Below are positions 51,612 through 59,365 of a stretch of DNA of 64,000 bases, one piece after another. The position numbers were made by a program, and so were the translations under genes. Source of the stretch: Bradyrhizobium diazoefficiens. Its GTDB lineage: Bacteria; Pseudomonadota; Alphaproteobacteria; Rhizobiales; Xanthobacteraceae. The DNA lies in assembly GCF_016599855.1 (NCBI RefSeq), contig NZ_CP067041.1, positions 3,534,001 through 3,598,000 of the forward strand, read 5' to 3'. Position 1 is the stretch's first letter; every line of letters begins with the position of its first letter. The notes beneath the pieces were generated by a model. That model did not search any database. It saw only the letters and a program-made list of their open reading frames with translations, and was not told the origin of the DNA.

Positions 51612-52382
51612 TCAGTTTTGTCTTGCATCGCCGACCACGAACATCCGTTCGAGCGCGAGCACCAGGCCGTAGAGGGCGACGCCGAGCAGCGTCAGCAGCA
51701 CGACGGCCATTACCATCGCGGGCGTGTCGAGCGAGGACTGCACCTGGATCATGAGGTAGCCGAGCCCGCGCTCGGAGGCGATGAACTCGCCGACAATGGC
51801 GCCGGCGACGGCGAGAATGGCGCCGACCTTCATGCCGGAGAACACGTAGGGCAGTGATCCCGGCAGCTGAATCTTGCGGAACAATGTCCAGCGCGAGCCG
51901 CGCAGCGATTTGACGAGATCGAGCAGATCCGGCTCGACCTCGCGCAGGCCCCGCGCGGTGGTGAGCAGGATCGGGAAGAAGCAGATGCTGAAGGCGATCA
52001 GGATGTTCGGCAGGATGCCGTAAGAGAACCAGACGATGAAGAGCGGGCCGAGCGCGACCTTCGGGATCATGTTCAGCGTCACGAACAGCGGCAGCAGCAT
52101 CAGGCTCAGCAGCGGCGCCCAGCTGAAGATCACCGCGAGCGCGACGCCGACGACCGCGCCGAGCCCAAAGCCGCCGAGGATCTCGGCCGCCGTCACCAGC
52201 GTGTTCGCGCCCCAGGAATAGCTCGCAGTTCCCAGCGTCTGCACCGTTGCAAGCGGCGAGGGCAGGATGAATTTCGGCACGTGGAAGGCGTCGACCGCGA
52301 CCTGCCAGAGCACGAGCACGGCGAGGTGCACGATCAGCACGATCACAAAGCTGCGTGCGGTGCGTGCCCCGTCAGCTGGCAC
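51612..52382 (-). CDS. ABC importer permease (NitT/TauT-type)
   Basis: A 256-residue membrane protein with six hydrophobic segments: FVIVLIVHLAVLVLWQVAV, GLGAVVGVALAVIFSW, LMLLPLFVTLNMIP, ILIAFSICFFPILLTT, GAILAVAGAIVGEF and MVMAVVLLTLLGVALYGLVL. The EAA-type cytoplasmic loop is LVKSLRGSRWTLFRKIQLPGSLPYVFSG. GTG start at 52380-52382, 7 nt after AGGGAG. First gene of the five-gene operon, 68 bp from the palindrome at 52450. Confidence 0.92.
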   Translation of the reverse strand: MPADGARTARSFVIVLIVHLAVLVLWQVAVDAFHVPKFILPSPLATVQTLGTASYSWGANTLVTAAEILGGFGLGAVVGVALAVIFSWAPLLSLMLLPLFVTLNMIPKVALGPLFIVWFSYGILPNILIAFSICFFPILLTTARGLREVEPDLLDLVKSLRGSRWTLFRKIQLPGSLPYVFSGMKVGAILAVAGAIVGEFIASERGLGYLMIQVQSSLDTPAMVMAVVLLTLLGVALYGLVLALERMFVVGDARQN

Positions 52383-52449
52383 CTTTTGCTCCCTGTTGCT
52401 CGCGGCCTCGCTGCCACGACCGTGAGCCTAACCGGGCTTCGGCCAAGTT

Positions 52450-52465
52450 TCAACCAATTGGTTGA
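52450..52465. promoter_or_regulatory. Perfect 16-bp palindrome upstream of the importer operon
   Basis: TCAACCAATTGGTTGA is an exact palindrome at 52450-52465, directly after the TetR stop codon and 68 bp before the permease start. A related site lies before the TetR gene at 53116. It resembles RutR-type TetR operators (TTGACCANNTGGTCAA) and is taken as the operator of this cluster. Confidence 0.78.
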
Positions 52466-53113
52466 TTACGGCCGGAGCGACTGCAGCACGAGATCGGCGA
52501 CGTGCCGGCGGCGGGCGCGGCGGGCGGTGCGGCTCGACAGGTCCTTGCCGAAGATCGCCGACAGCGTCGGCGTGTTGGAGAGATAGAAATAGCTAAGGCC
52601 GGCAATGGAAATATAGAGCTGGATCGGGTCGATCCCCTTGCGAAATACCCCGGCGCGGACGCCCTCGTGCAGGATGTGGGACACGCTCCGGACCAGCGGC
52701 GAATGCATCGCCTCGAGCCGCGTCGAGCCGCGGACGTGACGCGCGCCGCCGCGGTTCTCGTCGTTCAGCAGCACGATGAAGTCAGGATTGGTTGCAAGGT
52801 AATCGAACGAGGCCTCGATCAGCTTGCGGATCGCCTTTTCCGGGGGCAGGCCTTCGAGATTGAGTTGGCGCTCCTGCTCACGGATGTCGGCGTAAACCCA
52901 TTCGAGCACGGCGAGATAAAGCGCGTCCTTGTCGCCAAAGTAGTGATAGACCAGTTGCTTGTTGACGCCGGCGCGCTCCGCGATCTCGTCGACGCGGGCG
53001 CCCGCAAAACCATGCCGGGCGAACTCCTGCCGCGCCGCGGTGAGCAGCTTGTTGCGGGTCGCGACGGGGTCGCGGCGCTGCGGCACGGTGCCGCCTGAAC
53101 GTTTTGCGGGCAT
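52466..53113 (-). CDS. TetR/AcrR family transcriptional regulator
   Basis: A 215-residue TetR protein from ATG 53111-53113 (a start seven codons upstream would sit in the operator-like site). N-terminal HTH: LLTAARQEFARHGFAGARVD and IAERAGVNKQLVYHYFGDKDALY. The C-terminal ligand domain (SHILHEGVRAGVFRKGIDPIQLYI, FYLSNTPTLSAIFGKDL) is similar to RutR-type regulators of pyrimidine use. It is flanked by two related palindromes, so it probably represses the importer operon, itself and the binding protein gene in the absence of ligand. Confidence 0.9.
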   Translation of the reverse strand: MPAKRSGGTVPQRRDPVATRNKLLTAARQEFARHGFAGARVDEIAERAGVNKQLVYHYFGDKDALYLAVLEWVYADIREQERQLNLEGLPPEKAIRKLIEASFDYLATNPDFIVLLNDENRGGARHVRGSTRLEAMHSPLVRSVSHILHEGVRAGVFRKGIDPIQLYISIAGLSYFYLSNTPTLSAIFGKDLSSRTARRARRRHVADLVLQSLRP

Positions 53114-53115
53114 TT

Positions 53116-53131
53116 CCAACCAAACAGTTGA
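53116..53131. promoter_or_regulatory. Second operator-like site between TetR and binding-protein genes
   Basis: CCAACCAAACAGTTGA matches 12 of 16 positions of the palindrome TCAACCAATTGGTTGA at 52450. It lies 3 bp before the TetR start and 83 bp before the binding-protein start on the other strand, so it could control both. Confidence 0.6.
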
Positions 53132-53213
53132 CAAGTTGAGGACGGGCTTGTTGCATTGGTAGCCTCACATCGGGAGAGCGACAAGCCGGGTCGCGGCAAT
53201 GAGGAGACAGGCA

Positions 53214-54218
53214 ATGAAGCGTTTGCAGGCGGCATTTGCGGCTCTGATGCTCGGTTTGCCGGCGACGCCGGCGAGCGCGGGCGAGGCGGTCAATTTGATC
53301 CTGAACTGGACGCCGACGGCGGACCATTCGCCTTTTTATTACGCCAAGGCGCAGGGCTGGTACGAGAAGGCCGGCATCGACCTGACCATCGAGTTCGGCA
53401 AGGGCTCCGGCGTCTCCGCCGCCAAGGTCGGCTCCGGCGGCTCGCCCTTCGGCATCGCCGATCTTGCCACCATGCTGGTTGCCAAGAGCAAGGGCGCCGA
53501 CGACGTCGCGCTGATGAGCATCTACGCCAACACCGGGCAGACGTTCTACTGGCTGAAGAGCTATGGCGTGAACGGCGTGAAGGATTTCCCGAACCACAAG
53601 ATCGGCAATCCGCCCGGCGACGCCTCGCGCGTGATGTGGCCGGCTTTTGCCAAGGCCGCAGGCATCGCGCCCGACTCTGTGAGCTTCGTCAATATCGGCC
53701 CCACTGCGAAGATCGCGGCGCTGAAGAGCCACACCGTCGACATCATCAGCGACTTCTACAACGAGCACGATCTGAAGGTGATCGAGTTCGGACAGGACCT
53801 CGGCTACGTCAACTGGAAGGACATCGGGCTCAATCCGTACGGTAATTCGCTGATCGTCAATGGCGCGTACCTGCAGAAGAACCCGAAACTTGTCGAAGAG
53901 TTCGTGCGCGTCTCGCAGAAGGCGTTTGCGACTTGCGTCGCCGACGTCACACCGTGCCTGAAGGCACTGCTCGACCAGGTCTCCGGTCTCGACAAGGAGA
54001 ACCAGGTGCGCCAGTGGGAGCGCATCAAATATCTGATGACGGACGAGTTCACGACGACCAAGGGTCTCGGCTGGATCGATGGCGAGCGAATGCAGAAGGA
54101 CTACGAATTGGTCCAGACCTATCTCGGCATGGAAAAGCCGTTCGATGTCTCGACGGCGTTCACGACCAAGATGCTGGATCCGGCCATCAAGATGGATGCG
54201 AGCAAGGTGAAGAAGTAA
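53214..54218 (+). CDS. ABC importer periplasmic binding protein (NMT1/THI5-like)
   Basis: A 334-residue secreted binding protein. Signal peptide about 1-21 (AAFAALMLGLPATPASA), then the NMT1/THI5-like fold: NLILNWTPTADHSPFYYAKAQ, GWYEKAGIDLTIEFGKGSGV, GIADLATMLVAKSKGADDVA, and IGNPPGDASRVMWPAFAK. Family members bind taurine, nitrate, pyrimidines or thiamine precursors; the ligand here is unknown. The ATG at 53214 follows AGGAG by 7 nt. Divergent from TetR, the sole periplasmic part of the importer 51612/47907. Confidence 0.92.
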   Translation: MKRLQAAFAALMLGLPATPASAGEAVNLILNWTPTADHSPFYYAKAQGWYEKAGIDLTIEFGKGSGVSAAKVGSGGSPFGIADLATMLVAKSKGADDVALMSIYANTGQTFYWLKSYGVNGVKDFPNHKIGNPPGDASRVMWPAFAKAAGIAPDSVSFVNIGPTAKIAALKSHTVDIISDFYNEHDLKVIEFGQDLGYVNWKDIGLNPYGNSLIVNGAYLQKNPKLVEEFVRVSQKAFATCVADVTPCLKALLDQVSGLDKENQVRQWERIKYLMTDEFTTTKGLGWIDGERMQKDYELVQTYLGMEKPFDVSTAFTTKMLDPAIKMDASKVKK

Positions 54219-54244
54219 GGGGCTTTCGCCCACGGGCGCGTCTA

Positions 54245-54335
54245 TGCCCCGGCTTGACCGGGGCATCCCCTACGCCGCGCTTTCGAGTGACTCACTACCG
54301 TCTCGGAGTACTGGATCGCCCGCCTTCGCGGGCGA
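54245..54335. repeat. Intergenic palindromic repeat
   Basis: Two hairpins: TGCCCC/GGGGCA around GGCTTGACC (54245-54265) and TCGCC/GGCGA around CGCCTTCGCG (54316-54335). Both belong to the GC-rich families scattered between genes of Bradyrhizobium-type genomes. They follow the binding-protein gene and may end its transcript. Confidence 0.7.
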
Positions 54336-54483
54336 CGACAGCGTTTGCTGGGCGCGAGCACCGCCCCAACGCCGCCTAGCCGGAGCCCATCCCGCCCACG
54401 TAGCCCCACGGAGAAATTAACCAGCCATTAACCATCCCGGCCGCATCGTTAACCATTCAATAATAGGGAACGAGTCGGCCGCC

Positions 54484-55182
54484 ATGGAGGCTGTAGCAAA
54501 AGTCCAACGCCAGATGGTGCGCCTGCGCGGGCGGTCCTATGTGGCCTTCGTGTTCGTGCCGATGGTTCCGATCCAGGTCTGGCTTCAGGAGATCGACGCC
54601 ACCATCGCCCGCTCGCCGGGCTTCTTCGCCGGCCGCCCCGTCGTGATCGACCTGTCCTCGGTCGATCTCAGCCAGTCCGGCATCGGCCACCTGCTGACCA
54701 GCCTTCAGGACCGCAACATCCGCGTGCTTGGCATCGAAGGCGTGGAGGAGGGCCGGCTGACACCCTCCATGCCGCCGCTGCTCTCGGGCGGGCGCAGCTG
54801 CGTGATCGAGTCGAGCGCGGCGAAGAAGGTTGAGGCGAAGGCCGAGACCAAGCCGACCTCCCTGCTGCTGGAGGCCCCTGTTCGCTCCGGCCAGACTGTG
54901 ATCTTCCCCGAAGGCGACGTCACCATTCTCGGCTCGGTCGGCTCCGGGGCCGAAGTCGTCGCCGGCGGCTCCATCCACGTCTACGGCGCGCTGCGCGGCC
55001 GCGCCATGGCGGGCGTGAACGGGCACACGAGCGCGCGTATCTATTGCCAGAAGATCGAGGCCGAACTGCTTGCGATCGATGGGTTTTACCAGACTGCGGA
55101 CGACATCGACGCCGCCTTGCGCGGCAAGCCGGCGCAGGCCTGGCTGCAGGGGAATACCATGCGAATTACAGCACTGAACTGA
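54484..55182 (+). CDS. minC: Septum site-determining protein MinC
   Basis: A 232-residue inhibitor of FtsZ assembly. N-terminal domain: VRLRGRSYVAFVFVP region at 12-28, PSFFAGRPVVIDLSSVDLSQ region, then a linker at about 110-130. C-terminal beta-helix: PVRSGQTVIFPEGDVTILGS, EVVAGGSIHVYGALRGRAMA, RIYCQKIEAELLAIDG, the MinD-binding part. First gene of minCDE, 19 bp before minD. Confidence 0.94.
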   Translation: MEAVAKVQRQMVRLRGRSYVAFVFVPMVPIQVWLQEIDATIARSPGFFAGRPVVIDLSSVDLSQSGIGHLLTSLQDRNIRVLGIEGVEEGRLTPSMPPLLSGGRSCVIESSAAKKVEAKAETKPTSLLLEAPVRSGQTVIFPEGDVTILGSVGSGAEVVAGGSIHVYGALRGRAMAGVNGHTSARIYCQKIEAELLAIDGFYQTADDIDAALRGKPAQAWLQGNTMRITALN

Positions 55183-55201
55183 CCAGAAGGAGATATTTGA
55201 G

Positions 55202-56017
55202 ATGACCAAGGTACTGGTCGTGACATCAGGCAAGGGCGGCGTCGGCAAGACGACGACGACCGCCGCGCTGGGCGCTGCGCTCGCGCAACGCGGCGACAAG
55301 GTCGTCGTCGTCGATTTCGACGTCGGCCTGCGCAACCTCGACCTCGTGATGGGCGCCGAACGCCGCGTCGTGTTTGACCTCATCAACGTGGTGCAGGGCG
55401 TCGCGAAACTGCCGCAGGCGCTGATCCGCGACAAGCGGTTGGAGAATTTGTGGCTGCTGCCGGCCTCGCAAACCCGCGACAAGGACGCGCTGACGGAAGA
55501 GGGCGTCGGCAAGGTCATCGCAGACTTACGCAGCCGCTTCGACTGGGTGATCTGCGACAGTCCGGCCGGCATCGAGCGCGGCGCCTCCATGGCGATGCGC
55601 TTTGCCGACGAGGCCGTGATCGTCACCAATCCGGAAGTCTCCTCGGTGCGCGATTCCGACCGCATCATCGGCATGCTCGATTCCAAGACGGTGCGGGCCG
55701 AGAAGGGCGAGCGCGTCGAGAAGCACATTCTCATCACCCGCTACGATCCCTCGCGCGCAGCGCGCGGCGAGATGCTGACTATCGACGACATCCTGGAAAT
55801 CCTCGCAACGCCCTTGCTCGGCATCATCCCCGAGAGCCAGGACGTGCTGCGCGCCTCCAATGTCGGCACGCCGGTGACGCTGTCGAACGCCGAAGGCGCA
55901 CCCGCGCGGGCCTATATCGACGCGGCGCGGCGGCTCTGCGGCGACACCGTGCCGATGCAGGTGCCCACCGAGCGCAAGGGATTCATGGATCGTCTGCTGC
56001 GACGGAGGGCTGCATGA
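55202..56017 (+). CDS. minD: Septum site-determining protein MinD
   Basis: A 271-residue membrane-associating ATPase. The deviant Walker A is SGKGGVGKTTT (residues 9-19), Walker switch I and II are VVVDFDVGLRNLDLVMG and CDSPAGIERGASMAM. The C-terminal amphipathic helix KGFMDRLLRRRAA is the membrane-targeting tail. AAGGAGAT lies 9 nt before the start. The end overlaps the minE start (ATGA). Recruits MinC to the pole membrane; placed by oscillation with MinE. Confidence 0.97.
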   Translation: MTKVLVVTSGKGGVGKTTTTAALGAALAQRGDKVVVVDFDVGLRNLDLVMGAERRVVFDLINVVQGVAKLPQALIRDKRLENLWLLPASQTRDKDALTEEGVGKVIADLRSRFDWVICDSPAGIERGASMAMRFADEAVIVTNPEVSSVRDSDRIIGMLDSKTVRAEKGERVEKHILITRYDPSRAARGEMLTIDDILEILATPLLGIIPESQDVLRASNVGTPVTLSNAEGAPARAYIDAARRLCGDTVPMQVPTERKGFMDRLLRRRAA

Positions 56018-56295
56018 GCATGGGTCTGCTCCGGCTTCTCCGCGGCAACAAGGCCTCTGCACCCGTGGCGCGCGAGCGCTTGCAGATCCTGCTTGCCCAT
56101 GAACGCGGACTGCGCGGCCAGCCCGATCTGCTCGGCGTGCTGCGCGAGGAAATTCTCGCTGTCGTCTCCAAGCATGTCATGCTGGATCCGACCAAGGTCA
56201 TCGTACGGCTCGAACGTGGCGACGAGGTGTCGACGCTGGAGGTCGATATCGAAGTGCCGAACGATTTCGAGCGCAAGAGGGTGGCGGTCGCGTAG
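56014..56295 (+). CDS. minE: Cell division topological specificity factor MinE
   Basis: A 93-residue protein. ARERLQILLAHERGLRG holds the MinD-stimulating N-terminal helix; REEILAVVSKHVMLDPTKVIV and LEVDIEVP form the topological-specificity domain. Translationally coupled to minD by the 4-bp ATGA overlap. Drives MinD release from the membrane to position the septum at mid-cell. Confidence 0.95.
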   Translation: MSMGLLRLLRGNKASAPVARERLQILLAHERGLRGQPDLLGVLREEILAVVSKHVMLDPTKVIVRLERGDEVSTLEVDIEVPNDFERKRVAVA

Positions 56296-56335
56296 GGACG
56301 CGGCTGACGACGGCCCATTTTGGGGTGGGTGAGAA

Positions 56336-56366
56336 GGCGGTCCGCTGGGCATGGCGGGCCGCTTTT
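56336..56366 (+). terminator. Probable minCDE terminator
   Basis: GCGGTCCGC at 56337-56345 and GCGGGCCGC at 56354-56362 form a stem with one G-T pair, followed by TTTT. It is 40 bp after the minE stop. Confidence 0.6.
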
Positions 56367-56387
56367 GCGTGTTGATCTGAGCGCTGC

Positions 56388-56413
56388 GGAACGAGGTCCC
56401 AGGCTCAATCGTT
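56388..56413 (+). promoter_or_regulatory. Predicted EcfG-type general stress promoter
   Basis: GGAAC at 56388-56392 and CGTT at 56410-56413, spacer 17 bp: a complete match to the alphaproteobacterial EcfG consensus. The start of transcription would be near 56420, 48 nt before the 61-residue gene. Confidence 0.75.
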
Positions 56414-56467
56414 GTGATGCATCCGCGCGAGCGATGCGTCGCGGGTCGTCAAACCGGGAGAGCCCCC

Positions 56468-56653
56468 ATGATGTCCGAGGTCCAGGTTCACACCGTCGCG
56501 CGGCAGATGCTGGAAAAGCATGGTTTCGCGGCGATTGCGAAAGCGGCCGAACAGGCCCAGGCCTGCGACGGCCGGGGCGAAGCGGATGAGGCCAAGGAGT
56601 GGCGTCACATTGCCGACGCCATGAAGATCATGCGCGGACCGCACCAGAGCTGA
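56468..56653 (+). CDS. Small hypothetical protein, 61 aa, general-stress candidate
   Basis: A 61-residue helical protein: VQVHTVARQMLEKHGFAAIA, then KAAEQAQACDGRGEADEAKE and WRHIADAMKIMRG. No known family. A GGGAGAG ribosome-binding site lies 6 nt before the first of two ATG codons. Its own EcfG-type promoter lies upstream, so expression should rise in the general stress response. Similar small proteins with the pattern RQML..HG..A..KAAE occur in Bradyrhizobium without assigned role. Confidence 0.75.
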   Translation: MMSEVQVHTVARQMLEKHGFAAIAKAAEQAQACDGRGEADEAKEWRHIADAMKIMRGPHQS

Positions 56654-56692
56654 TGTACCGGAACTAGCCCGGTCAGTTCCACCAGAGCCGGC

Positions 56693-56941
56693 TTAGCGCT
56701 CGCCCTGTTCGGCGCCCTGTGTCACCCGCTTGTGCCGGGTCTGTGGCTGGGCGCGCTCGCCGGTCTCCTTGCAGGGGAGCTGCTCCCACGATCCATCCGC
56801 GGCCTGCTGATAGGCACTGCAGGATGAGGAGGTCGCCTTGTCCTCGCCCTTCTGGGCATCGGAATTCTTCGCCAGCACTGGCGCTGCCAGCGCGGCGCTT
56901 GCCACGAGCGCGCCGGCGAAGACGAGATGAACTATCCGCAT
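56693..56941 (-). CDS. Small secreted hypothetical protein, 82 aa
   Basis: ATG 56939-56941 after GGAGAA. Signal peptide about 1-24 (VHLVFAGALVASAALAAPVLA), mature part with Lys/Glu-rich start (KNSDAQKGEDKATSSSCSAY), two Cys in CSAYQ and LPCKETG, and a Gln/Arg-rich tail. The two Cys could be disulfide-linked. No family recognised. Single gene. Confidence 0.7.
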   Translation of the reverse strand: MRIVHLVFAGALVASAALAAPVLAKNSDAQKGEDKATSSSCSAYQQAADGSWEQLPCKETGERAQPQTRHKRVTQGAEQGER

Positions 56942-57042
56942 GGGGTTCTCCAGATTGAAGAGCCCGCATGCTGGACAGGAATGTGACGATTCTTGGCCGG
57001 GACGGAGGTTCCGTCGCAGCGTCGTTAACGGCCCGAAAGTGC

Positions 57043-57435
57043 CTAGCCGCCCTTGCTGCGGATCAGGCCGGCAAGGCTGGTCTTCTGCTTTTCGCACCAA
57101 TTGCTCATGCCGAGTCGGCGTTGGTCGAGATCGGTCGCCTGGGTCGCGACCGCAACTTCCGCCATGATGTCGTCGGCCTGCTTCTCGCCCATCTTGCCGC
57201 CGGTGTGCATCCAGGCAATGGCCTTGCGGACCTGCTCGGTCGTGCCGTCGGGAAGCTGCATCTGCTGCGCCTTCTGCACCAGATCCTGGTAGGCGACATC
57301 CGTGTTCGGGCATTCGACCTTGGCGGCAAAGGCCTGCAAGACCATGGTCACATAGGTCGAGCGTGTATGGTCGTCTGCCGCTTGGGCTGGCGCTGCGATC
57401 AGCAACAGGCCTGCCATCAGGAAACTGTAGCGCAT
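57043..57435 (-). CDS. Secreted hypothetical protein, 130 aa
   Basis: ATG 57433-57435 preceded by AAGG. Signal peptide about 1-20 (YSFLMAGLLLIAAPAQA), then a helical mature protein: TYVTMVLQAFAAKVECPNTD, VAYQDLVQKAQQMQLPDGTT and DDIMAEVAVATQATDLDQRR. Two Cys (VECPNTD and NWCEKQ) may form a disulfide. No known domain recognised. A longer frame to 57492 would precede the signal peptide and is not used. Confidence 0.7.
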   Translation of the reverse strand: MRYSFLMAGLLLIAAPAQAADDHTRSTYVTMVLQAFAAKVECPNTDVAYQDLVQKAQQMQLPDGTTEQVRKAIAWMHTGGKMGEKQADDIMAEVAVATQATDLDQRRLGMSNWCEKQKTSLAGLIRSKGG

Positions 57436-57524
57436 CCTTGGTACCTCCCCGGATTTTCGGGAAAGGCTAGCGGCTGGAGCGCCGCTTCGCAATGGGGCGC
57501 GCGGCCGTGAACCCCGCCGACGCG

Positions 57525-57755
57525 CTATCGCCGCCAGGCCGGCACGGGATCAAGCGGCGTGCGATAGACCTCGTTGTGGTCGCGGTCGGTGACGCGCACG
57601 GCGCAACCCTTGCGCTGCAGCTCCGGCTTCACCTGCGACAGCTCGGTGGCCAATTGAACGGCGCGATCGGAAGCGACCTCAATATCCTCAAGGATGATTC
57701 CGCCCTGGTTCTTGAACTCTTCACCGACCACGAGATCGAAGGAATAGTAAGGCAT
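57525..57755 (-). CDS. DUF6894-like small protein, 76 aa
   Basis: A 76-residue protein beginning MPYYSFDLVVGEEFKNQGG, followed by ILEDIEVASDRAVQLATELS and AVRVTDRDHNEVYRTPLD. The MPxYxFDL start and the later helix resemble DUF6894, a group of small proteins frequent in Bradyrhizobium; function unknown. ATG 57753-57755 begins the motif. Single gene on the minus strand. Confidence 0.7.
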   Translation of the reverse strand: MPYYSFDLVVGEEFKNQGGIILEDIEVASDRAVQLATELSQVKPELQRKGCAVRVTDRDHNEVYRTPLDPVPAWRR

Positions 57756-58124
57756 CTGAATTCCCCGATGTGACGACCCAAACCTTCCAAAGAAGCCTTC
57801 AACGGAAGTTTTCAAAAAACATGCTGGATCGTACCACTGAGTCGCTATCTGTCCGATGAACGGAGCGCGCAATCTCTGTGCTTATGGCGCAGAAATCATG
57901 TGCAGCATTCAAGTGCGTTAAGTTTTTATTAAATATGTCTGCGCGATCATCAGGCATGGAATCGCAGCAGAACCGGGCTCCGGGAACCGGCAGCTGAAAG
58001 AGAAGGCCGGCGGCATAAATCCCGACGGCCTTTTCTCTTTGCGCCGCGCTGCGCATCACCGTAGTTGCACGGACTCAACGCATCCCATCGAGTCGGCCAG
58101 CTTGTGTTCTCGGTTGGAGCGGCT
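57756..58124. other. 369-bp gap with terminator, no supported gene
   Basis: The left part is the upstream side of the DUF6894-like gene; AT-rich DNA near 57925-57945 could hold a promoter. At 57997-58040 a hairpin occurs. An open frame at 57799-58059 on the minus strand runs through the hairpin and lacks protein character. Confidence 0.6.
57997..58040. terminator. Bidirectional hairpin terminator after the 355-aa gene
   Basis: AAAGAGAAGGCCG at the left pairs with CGGCCTTTTCTCTTT at the right with a small bulge. Reads into a T-containing end in both directions. Most likely terminates the 355-residue gene on the minus strand. Confidence 0.65.
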
Positions 58125-59192
58125 CTAGCGTAGCGGCATCGGTGGACGCACGACAGGTCCGTCATCATCGGCAACACTTTGGGTCGTCGCGACCGGTGCT
58201 ACCGGCGGCGGGACAGCGGCGGCCTGCGACGGCGGCGGCAGAGGCGCGAGCGGCGGCGGCGAGTAGGCCGGCATGTAGGTGTGCGATACCACCGGCTTCG
58301 GTCTGCGAACCGGTGTCGGCGCCGGGGCTCGCGGCGGCAACGCAGATGCGCGCGCGCGCGGATCGATCGGCGGTTTCGCCTCGGCGACCGGCTTTGGCGC
58401 CGGCGGCTTCGCCATCTCTCGCACCATCTGCTCCTGACCGGCCTTCAACTCGGCGATGTTGGCCTTGAGCTGTTCGATCTGCTGCGCCATCGCGGCGATA
58501 TCGCGCGTCATTGATTCCACGTTTTGCGTGGCATCGGCTTGTGTCGCGGCAGGTGCGGCATCGGGAGTGACCGCCGGTGCTGCGGCAGTGACCGCCTGTG
58601 CCGCGGGCGGCGTCGCCGGTTGATCGGTGGTCTGATCCTGTGCCGCAGGCGGTGCGGCCTGCGCCGCCGCGACCGAGGCTGTCTGCGATGTCGAAGGCAG
58701 CAGCGACGATGTCGAAGGCAACAGCGACGCCAGCGCCGGTGTCCATTCGGCGAGCATCTGCGTCGCAGTGTCGCCGTGCTTCTCCCAGGCAACGGTGGCG
58801 GCCGCGCTGCCACCCGCAAGCAAGAACGTGACGAACGCACCGCGCAGCCACTTGCCGACGGTTGACCGCTTCGGTCGGCTTTGGCCATCGCTCGCCGTCA
58901 CGCGCACGGCGGTGTCGACCGAGGGCGCTGCCGCCGGCCGTGCCGAGACAGCTGCCGCTGGCGGCATCGAGAGGGGGGTGAACTTCGGCTCCAGATGAAG
59001 TTTGGGCTCCGGCGCGAATTTCGGCTCCGGACGAGCCGTGAACTCAGGTGCAAGCGTTGGCGCCTCGCTGCTCACGCGCGAGGCCCGTACCATTTCGGGC
59101 GAAATCTGGATCGCATCGTGCGGATCGTTGTCCTTGACAACATCCTTCACGATCTCATCGACGATCTGCCGGCTGTTCAACGTCGCGAGCAT
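58125..59192 (-). CDS. Pro/Ala-rich membrane-anchored hypothetical protein, 355 aa
   Basis: Function unknown. The cytosolic N-terminus (about 110 residues) contains PEPKF-type repeats (PEPKFAPEPKLHLEPKF). One membrane segment follows at about 113-135 (GKWLRGAFVTFLLAGGSAAATVAW). The outer part has a short tandem (LLPSTSSLLPSTSQ), an Ala/Gln/Pro-rich stretch, a predicted coiled coil (MTRDIAAMAQQIEQLKANIAEL, about 237-265) and a Pro-rich tail. Bradyrhizobium has many such envelope proteins of unknown role. Confidence 0.72.
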   Translation of the reverse strand: MLATLNSRQIVDEIVKDVVKDNDPHDAIQISPEMVRASRVSSEAPTLAPEFTARPEPKFAPEPKLHLEPKFTPLSMPPAAAVSARPAAAPSVDTAVRVTASDGQSRPKRSTVGKWLRGAFVTFLLAGGSAAATVAWEKHGDTATQMLAEWTPALASLLPSTSSLLPSTSQTASVAAAQAAPPAAQDQTTDQPATPPAAQAVTAAAPAVTPDAAPAATQADATQNVESMTRDIAAMAQQIEQLKANIAELKAGQEQMVREMAKPPAPKPVAEAKPPIDPRARASALPPRAPAPTPVRRPKPVVSHTYMPAYSPPPLAPLPPPSQAAAVPPPVAPVATTQSVADDDGPVVRPPMPLR

Positions 59193-59365
59193 CGCAGCTC
59201 CCCTGAAGCGTGGTCGTCGTCCGCATTGGCGCGAGCCGATCTGTTACGTGGGCTCGTCCCGAGCCCGATGGCGCACGAGTCCAGCCGGGTTTGACCAAAG
59301 CAAGGCGAGGCGATGGAGAGACTGCGACGGTCTTCCGCCGTTTGTGGTGATGGAACCAGATGTCC

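Noticed and set aside
57900..58040. Small RNA candidate ending at the hairpin at 57997
   Set aside because: The hairpin is better explained as terminator of the 355-residue gene on the minus strand; promoter match is poor.
57799..58059. 86-codon minus-strand frame
   Set aside because: Runs through the terminator hairpin and has no domain, signal peptide or ribosome-binding site.
58142..58998. Arg/Gly-rich plus-strand frames opposite the 355-residue gene
   Set aside because: Low-complexity shadows of a Pro/Ala-rich gene.
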